Assembly: GCF_037963865.1 (NCBI RefSeq)
Contig: NZ_CP150170.1
Span: 3,038,001 to 3,102,000, forward strand
From: Paenibacillus sp. FSL R10-2734
Lineage (GTDB): Bacteria > Bacillota > Bacilli > Paenibacillales > Paenibacillaceae
Reading direction: 5' to 3'
DNA: 64,000 nt
In this document: piece by piece, positions 59,739 to 64,000 of the stretch
Layout of the letters: the number at the start of each line of letters is the position of its first letter
Numbering within the stretch: position 1 is the first letter of the stretch
The notes under the pieces: model-generated
What the model saw: the letters and a program-made list of their open reading frames with translations, nothing else
Database searches by the model: none
Told to the model about the DNA's origin: nothing
Position numbers and translations under genes: made by a program

Positions 59739-60206
59739 ATGAGAAGCAATGGATTCACCGAAGATAACAAATTAAGCTTATTGATCTGGTTGCGGTTAGT
59801 AAGGGTATATGAGAATAGTAACGATCTTTCCAATGAGTTCTTGAAGCAATTTGACTTGAGCGTCAATCAGTTTGATACATTGGTACAAATATTAATACAT
59901 CAGCCTGTATCACAGATGGAAATTGCAGAACATCTAACCATAACTAAAGGCGGAGTATCACATATGTTAGGCCGATTAGAGAAGGAAGAGTTAATTGAAC
60001 GCAAGCAGGATTGGAAAGTGAAGTACATTACTTTAACGGAAAAGGGTCAGACTCTTATTGAGAAGGTACTGCCCCTGCAATCGGATTTCCAAGCTTCGTT
60101 ATTCGATCCATTGACTGATGAGGAGAAAAAAGTGTTCTACAGTATGCTTAAGAAGATTCATCGGCATAGTCAAGATGAGAATCGTCTCCCTAGAGGTGTT
60201 CAGTAG
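59739..60206 (+). CDS. MarR-family transcriptional regulator (MhqR-like)
   Basis: 155 residues. The winged helix contains QMEIAEHLTITKGGVSHMLGRLEKEELIERKQ and YITLTEKGQTL. MarR repressors sense phenolic or quinone compounds; the B. subtilis MhqR regulon includes ring-cleaving dioxygenase-like, oxidoreductase and azoreductase genes as here. The ATG has a weak site (GGACG). Its own promoter and that of the next gene share a palindrome, so it likely represses both. The gene ends at a terminator before the second promoter, so the regulator and the enzyme operon are separate transcripts. Confidence 0.9.
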   Translation: MRSNGFTEDNKLSLLIWLRLVRVYENSNDLSNEFLKQFDLSVNQFDTLVQILIHQPVSQMEIAEHLTITKGGVSHMLGRLEKEELIERKQDWKVKYITLTEKGQTLIEKVLPLQSDFQASLFDPLTDEEKKVFYSMLKKIHRHSQDENRLPRGVQ

Positions 60207-60214
60207 TGTTACAA

Positions 60215-60248
60215 AAGCTTTATTGATAATAAAGCTTACTTTTTTTCT
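60215..60248 (+). terminator. Terminator of the marR gene
   Basis: A perfect 9-bp stem AAGCTTTAT (60215-60223) with ATAAAGCTT (60229-60237), then ACTTTTTTTCTT. It separates marR from the enzyme operon promoter. Confidence 0.85.
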
Positions 60249-60252
60249 TATC

Positions 60253-60268
60253 AGTATACTAGTAAACT
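60253..60268 (+). promoter_or_regulatory. Second MarR operator, enzyme operon
   Basis: AGTATACTAGTAAACT is the exact reverse complement of the operator at 59670-59685 and has the same 5' flank TTCTTATC. It includes a TATACT that can serve as -10, though the matching -35 is poor. It lies 43 bp before the VOC dioxygenase start. Confidence 0.75.
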
Positions 60269-60310
60269 CAAATCCAATAATAAACATAACTCATTTAGGA
60301 GGTTTTTATA

Positions 60311-61330
60311 ATGAAACAACAACCAATAAACGGACAACATCATGTATCCATGATTACTAAAGACGCTAAACAAAACTTATGGTTATATACAGAGGTATTG
60401 GGACTCAGACTTGTAAAGAAGACGGTCAATCAGGATGATCCATCCATGTACCATCTCTTTTACGGAAATCGTAATGGCGCCCCTGGCACCGAAGTATCTT
60501 TCTTTGAAATGCCAAATGCAGGTCAGACTCGCAAAGGGACGAACAGTATTAGTTCTTTCTCTCTGCTAGTACCTAGCGATGAAGCATTGTCGTATTGGGC
60601 CAGTCGATTAGACTCCTTTGAAGTTCCTCATGAAGCCATTGTGAGTATAGGGGAACGCAAGTCGCTTACTTTTTATGATAGAGATGAATTGATGGTACAT
60701 CTAGTATCAGCTGAAAAAGATAACGGTATCGAGCTAGTTGAGCCGTGGATTACAGAAGATATTCCTCCACAGTATGCCATCGTTGGGTTAGGACCCGTTG
60801 AATTGACTGTACGTGAGGCTAGCCGAACTAAGGCGGTGTTGGAAGATATTTTAGGCTATACACAAGCTCGGACAGTACCATCCATGGGTGATCCGAAGGT
60901 TATGGTGGATATATATGAAACAGGTAAGGGTGGCCTATACACCGAGCTCCAGGTCAAAGAAGTAAATGACAAAGATCGGGAGAGACCAGGTAAAGGGAGT
61001 ATCCATCATGTGGCTATAAGAGTGAAGGATGTTGAAGAATTAACCGAATGGGCCGCCAAAATCACTGCTGCAGGGTTTAAAAATACAGGGGTCATTGATC
61101 GTTATTACTTCCATGCACTGTATTTCCGGGATCCAAACCATATTCTTTTTGAGCTTGCTACAGATGGCCCAGGGTTTGAGATTGATGAATCCTTTGATGC
61201 ACTTGGAGAGAATTTGACTTTACCTTCATTTCTGGAAGAACGCCGTGAAGAGATTGAATCGAAGCTTCATCCTATCGCTAATACAAATACAACAATGAAA
61301 AGAGGACATAATCATGATGGAACAATATAG
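60311..61330 (+). CDS. VOC-family ring-cleaving dioxygenase-like protein (MhqA/MhqO type)
   Basis: 339 residues with two VOC/glyoxalase modules: the first from about residue 8 (GQHHVSMITKDAKQNLWLYTEVLG) and the second from about 155 (PVELTVREASRTKAVLEDILGY). Metal-type residues include His in HHVSMIT, GSIHHVAIRVKD and Glu in LFELATD. The B. subtilis MhqA/MhqO proteins of the same family respond to methylhydroquinone. The start ATG has TAGGAGG upstream. It overlaps the next gene by 17 nt, so the enzymes are coupled. Substrate probably a hydroquinone, catechol or related aromatic; not proven. Confidence 0.9.
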   Translation: MKQQPINGQHHVSMITKDAKQNLWLYTEVLGLRLVKKTVNQDDPSMYHLFYGNRNGAPGTEVSFFEMPNAGQTRKGTNSISSFSLLVPSDEALSYWASRLDSFEVPHEAIVSIGERKSLTFYDRDELMVHLVSAEKDNGIELVEPWITEDIPPQYAIVGLGPVELTVREASRTKAVLEDILGYTQARTVPSMGDPKVMVDIYETGKGGLYTELQVKEVNDKDRERPGKGSIHHVAIRVKDVEELTEWAAKITAAGFKNTGVIDRYYFHALYFRDPNHILFELATDGPGFEIDESFDALGENLTLPSFLEERREEIESKLHPIANTNTTMKRGHNHDGTI

Positions 61331-62375
61331 AATTGATGAGAATAAAGGGTTGGAGCTAGGTTTGTACACATTAGGTGATCACACCACAGACGCTTTAACA
61401 GGTAAAGCAATCAGTGAACGGCAACGGATCAAAGAGATCGTAGCTGCTGCCAAATTAGCAGAGGATGCTGGATTAGATGTTTTTGGAGTGGGTGAGAGTC
61501 ATCAACCGAAATTCATTACCTCTGCAGCCTCGGTCGTCCTTGGAGCCATTGCGAATGCAACCGAACGTATAAAGCTTGTCAGTTCAGCAACAGTGCTAAG
61601 TACTGCAGACCCAGTACGTGTATATGAAGACTTTGCGACTTTGGATTTGTTATCTGGCGGTAGAGCGGAGATTGTTGCTGGACGTGGATCGCGTCTCGGT
61701 GCTTATGAACTCTTTGGATATGATGTAAGAGATTATGAAGAATTGTTCGAAGAGAAAATTGAATTGCTCATGAAAATAAATGAGAACGATCGTATTACGT
61801 GGGAAGGGAAATTCCGCCCGGCATTAAATGATATGGAAATCTTCCCTAAGCCTTTGAATGGAAAGTTACCTATCTGGCGAGCGGTTGGGGGACCCCCAGC
61901 AAGTGCAATCAAAGCAGGAAGAATGGGAATTCCAATGATGCTGACAACCCTTGGGGGACCGTCATCTGCATTTAAAGGTTCTGTGGACGCGTATCGTATG
62001 GTTGCTGAGCAATCAGGATTTAATCCAGCGGAGCTTCCTATCAGTACAACTTCACTAATGTATATTGATGCTGACTCACAAAAAGCATTCCGCGACTATT
62101 ATCCATATATCAATCACTTGATGAAAGAGCTTCGTGGATCTTATTATCCGAAAGAACAATTTGCGGAAGCGATGAGTGTGAGAAATGCTCTGCTCGTGGG
62201 TAGTCCACAACAAATTATTGAAAAAATCCTCTATCAACATGAGATGTACGGACATAACCGTTTTCTTGCACAGATTGATGTCGGAGGCTTACCTTATGCT
62301 CAAGTGGAACAAATTATTGACTTGTTCGCATCAGAAGTGGCACCAGCCGTAAGACGCGCTACAGCTAAGAAATAA
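61314..62375 (+). CDS. Luciferase-like (LLM) flavin-dependent oxidoreductase
   Basis: 353 residues, TIM-barrel LLM family that uses FMNH2 or F420. Segments ELGLYTLGDHTTD, GLDVFGVGESHQP, VSSATVLSTADPVRVYEDFATLDLLSGGRAEIVAGRGS and LPIWRAVGGPPASA are typical of alkanal monooxygenase-like proteins. The start ATG has AGAGGA upstream and lies inside the VOC gene end. Reduced FMN may be supplied by the next gene. It probably oxidises an aromatic or aldehyde in the same stress response as its neighbours. Confidence 0.9.
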   Translation: MMEQYRIDENKGLELGLYTLGDHTTDALTGKAISERQRIKEIVAAAKLAEDAGLDVFGVGESHQPKFITSAASVVLGAIANATERIKLVSSATVLSTADPVRVYEDFATLDLLSGGRAEIVAGRGSRLGAYELFGYDVRDYEELFEEKIELLMKINENDRITWEGKFRPALNDMEIFPKPLNGKLPIWRAVGGPPASAIKAGRMGIPMMLTTLGGPSSAFKGSVDAYRMVAEQSGFNPAELPISTTSLMYIDADSQKAFRDYYPYINHLMKELRGSYYPKEQFAEAMSVRNALLVGSPQQIIEKILYQHEMYGHNRFLAQIDVGGLPYAQVEQIIDLFASEVAPAVRRATAKK

Positions 62376-62389
62376 GAAGGAGGATTATT

Positions 62390-62956
62390 ATGAAGATTAT
62401 TGGGATTTCAGGATCCATTGTTGGATCGAAGACTAGAATAGCCGTGCAGCAAGCCCTTAACAATACTATTGAAAAGCATCCGGATTTCGAAGTTGAACTA
62501 ATTGATCTAGGCGATTATAAGCTAGAGTTTAGTGATGGACGCAGCTACATGGATTACACAGGCGATACCAAAGTTGTTCTGGAGAAAATCATGGCGGCCG
62601 ACGCGTATATCATCGGAACCCCTGTTTTTCAAGCTTCGATCCCGGGGACACTTAAGAACTTATTCGATTTACTTCCGGTTAATGGGTTCAAAGATAAAAT
62701 TATCGGAATTGTGGTCACTGCCGGTTCTTCGAAACATTACTTAGTGGCAGAACAACAACTGAAACCGATCCTCTCTTATATGAGAGCGGTGGTGGTTCCT
62801 AAGTATGTTTTTATTGAAGAGAAACAATATGACCGGAAAGTAATTGTGGATGATGACATCATTTTCAGACTGAATCGACTAGCGAGTGATTTGGTGAACA
62901 CCACGAATGCGATGCAGCAAGTGAAGAAAGAGGAAGAAGCAGCGTTCTTCTTTTAA
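62390..62956 (+). CDS. NAD(P)H-dependent FMN reductase (flavodoxin-like)
   Basis: 188 residues with a flavodoxin-like fold: the phosphate loop IGISGSIVGSKTR, then AYIIGTPVFQASIPGTLKNLFDLLP and IVVTAGSSKHYLV. Members reduce FMN, quinones or azo dyes with NAD(P)H. It starts 14 nt after the LLM gene with AAGGAGG upstream; it can feed FMNH2 to the monooxygenase or reduce quinones by two electrons. It is the last gene of the MarR-controlled operon and precedes a strong terminator. Ends EEEAAFFF, an odd acidic-aromatic tail. Confidence 0.9.
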   Translation: MKIIGISGSIVGSKTRIAVQQALNNTIEKHPDFEVELIDLGDYKLEFSDGRSYMDYTGDTKVVLEKIMAADAYIIGTPVFQASIPGTLKNLFDLLPVNGFKDKIIGIVVTAGSSKHYLVAEQQLKPILSYMRAVVVPKYVFIEEKQYDRKVIVDDDIIFRLNRLASDLVNTTNAMQQVKKEEEAAFFF

Positions 62957-62967
62957 AAAGAATGTCG

Positions 62968-63679
62968 TTGTATTTCGTGCAACAGAATGGATCCGAACGA
63001 AAGTGGATCTGAATTCTGTTGCATTTTTTATTTTGAGGACAATGAAGATTTTCTATTGCACAATAGGCAGGCGTGTTGATTAGCTGATTTTTTGGAAATG
63101 GGAAACGTTGTATTGGCTAAGTAAATACCAGACCAAGAAACCAAGCTAACTAGTTCTCACTCTGCGGGAGATCTTACGTGGACGTGGGGGTTTGGTTGTA
63201 TTTTGTGCAATAGAACGTTGATTAAAGAGTCAGAATGGTCATTTCATTGCACTTTGTACAATTGAAATAGTCTGACACCGTCTTTTTTGTGGATTCCTCG
63301 ACAATCTATTGCACGAAATACAATAGACGGTACAATTAGATGGTTTCAGGTCGATTCAATTGTACAGAGTGCAATTGAACGTTACATTTTATAGTGAAAA
63401 GTTACCAAACAACAATGCAATCAAGTCATAAAGCAGGTATCAGCTGCTCTGACGCTTGGTACCTAAATCGCTCTGACATCATCCCAGACACAAATAGTTG
63501 CATTTCGTGCACTTAAACTAACTTTCCTTAAAGGATTTGGCAATATAGTTGCAGTTTGTACACTTATATCAGCCAAATATCCGCCGAAAGCTCCTAGTAA
63601 CGTTTTTTAACTGCACAGAGTGCAATTAAAATGGTGGAGTATTACATACTCAGCAGGATAGTTGCAGAAAGTGCAACTA
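62968..63679. repeat. Array of about ten short TTGCA..TGCAA palindromic units
   Basis: Units at 62968-62987, 63054-63067, 63196-63216, 63247-63266, 63306-63326, 63355-63379, 63498-63517, 63549-63568, 63608-63628 and 63659-63679. Each is about 14-25 bp with TTG(C/T)A and TGCAA-like halves around a 4-9-bp centre; several have exact arms (TTCAATTG/CAATTGAA at 63355; TAGTTGCA/TGCAACTA at 63659). Units occur in both orientations with irregular 30-130-bp spacing, so this is not CRISPR. The whole 62957-63987 interval has no supported gene. Confidence 0.8.
62978..63030 (+). terminator. Terminator of the oxidoreductase operon
   Basis: TGCAACAGAAT (62978-62988) pairs with ATTCTGTTGCA (63014-63024), and an inner GGATCC/GGATCT stem extends it; a T-run follows at 63025-63030. 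The left arm belongs to the first unit of the palindrome array. Confidence 0.88.
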
Positions 63680-63987
63680 CCCAGTCGGAGAAGGTGCTAT
63701 TGTGTCGATCCTAGGAACGGAAGCAAGGAAACGGGAAAGTGAGTGTTGTGATAGTAAAGGCTAGGCAGAGTGGAGGATTTATTTGGCGAAAAAATCTCTA
63801 TTATACCATAATTTGGTTAATCAACAGGCGTACACAATATGCAATGGAATGGAGAAGAGGAGCAAGTGAAACCCATGAAAAGTCCGCTATTTATCATACA
63901 TTTTTATTCAAAATTATGAAGTGTATAATGAAAGGATTCATAGTGATTACACATCATTCTAATAAATTTATTTAAAGGAGGAGAAGT

Positions 63988-64000
63988 GTGACTAAGAACC
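63988..64000 (+). CDS. Start of a gene truncated by the window end
   Basis: GTG at 63988 preceded by AAAGGAGG (63974-63981) with 6-nt spacing begins a frame reading M-T-K-N before the window ends. A TATAAT at 63924-63929 may be its -10. The product cannot be assigned from four codons. Confidence 0.5.

Noticed and set aside
62968..63679. CRISPR-like repeat array
   Set aside because: Units differ in sequence and orientation, spacing is irregular (about 30 to 130 bp), and no cas gene is near.
63739..63975. 78-codon open frame on the plus strand
   Set aside because: No ribosome binding site at its start, no family resemblance, and it runs through the promoter region of the next gene.

Overview
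The window looks like chromosome of a spore-forming, low-to-moderate GC member of the Bacillales, most like Paenibacillus. The evidence is strong AGGAGG-type ribosome binding sites, frequent TTG and GTG starts, rho-independent terminators closing most units, many two-component systems, glycan-related genes, a sigma-K-like promoter, and protein families typical of Paenibacillaceae (CgeB-like and WbsX-like glycosyltransferases, DUF5054, HAAS/PadR pairs). I saw no phage, plasmid, transposase, CRISPR, rRNA or tRNA gene. This assignment rests on recognised families, not on a database search.

Layout. 1-3.8 kb: the end of a drug-efflux MFS gene, two glycosyltransferase genes on the minus strand, and a small repeat-built protein with a near-consensus sigma-K promoter, probably a spore-surface glycosylation locus. 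3.9-5.5 kb: the ACT-domain/UPF0210 pair. 5.7-11 kb: a three-gene signalling cassette (HPt-REC-GGDEF-REC protein, lone receiver, very large hybrid kinase). 11.2-14.9 kb: assimilatory sulfite reductase cysJI. 15-22.8 kb: single genes (methionine aminopeptidase, CBS protein, chemoreceptor, cold-shock protein with a structured leader, LCP ligase, DinB-like protein, HAD phosphatase). 22.8-26.3 kb: a GntR/LacI regulator, twin palindromic operators and a GH38-like DUF5054 protein. 26.4-37.4 kb: two signalling/ABC-transport modules (AgrC/LytTR with an ABC-2 exporter; VanRS-like pair with a MacB/FtsX-type exporter) around a serine hydrolase. 37.5-41.1 kb: small single genes, including a tiny membrane protein followed by a secreted Met/His/Cys-bearing protein.

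41.4-54 kb is the most interesting part: one apparent ten-gene operon under a clear promoter and operator. The order is ROK regulator, zinc-type (class 3) asparaginase, dipeptide/oligopeptide ABC transporter (five genes), M17 aminopeptidase, CutC, ROK sugar kinase and a cytoplasmic GH29 alpha-L-fucosidase. The combination suggests uptake and dismantling of fucosylated glycopeptides or glyco-asparagine inside the cell. 54.3-59.6 kb: HAAS/PadR pair, APH-type kinase, two-component system and CPBP protease. 59.6-63 kb: a MarR-type regulator and a quinone/aromatic-stress-like operon (VOC dioxygenase-like, luciferase-like monooxygenase, FMN reductase); the two promoters share an operator that is a reverse complement of itself between sites. 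63-64 kb: an intergenic array of about ten short TTGCA..TGCAA palindromes, then the start of another gene.

Two intergenic repeat families stand out: the palindrome array at 62.97-63.68 kb, and a composite element found after two separate operons (near 15.2 kb and 54.1 kb).
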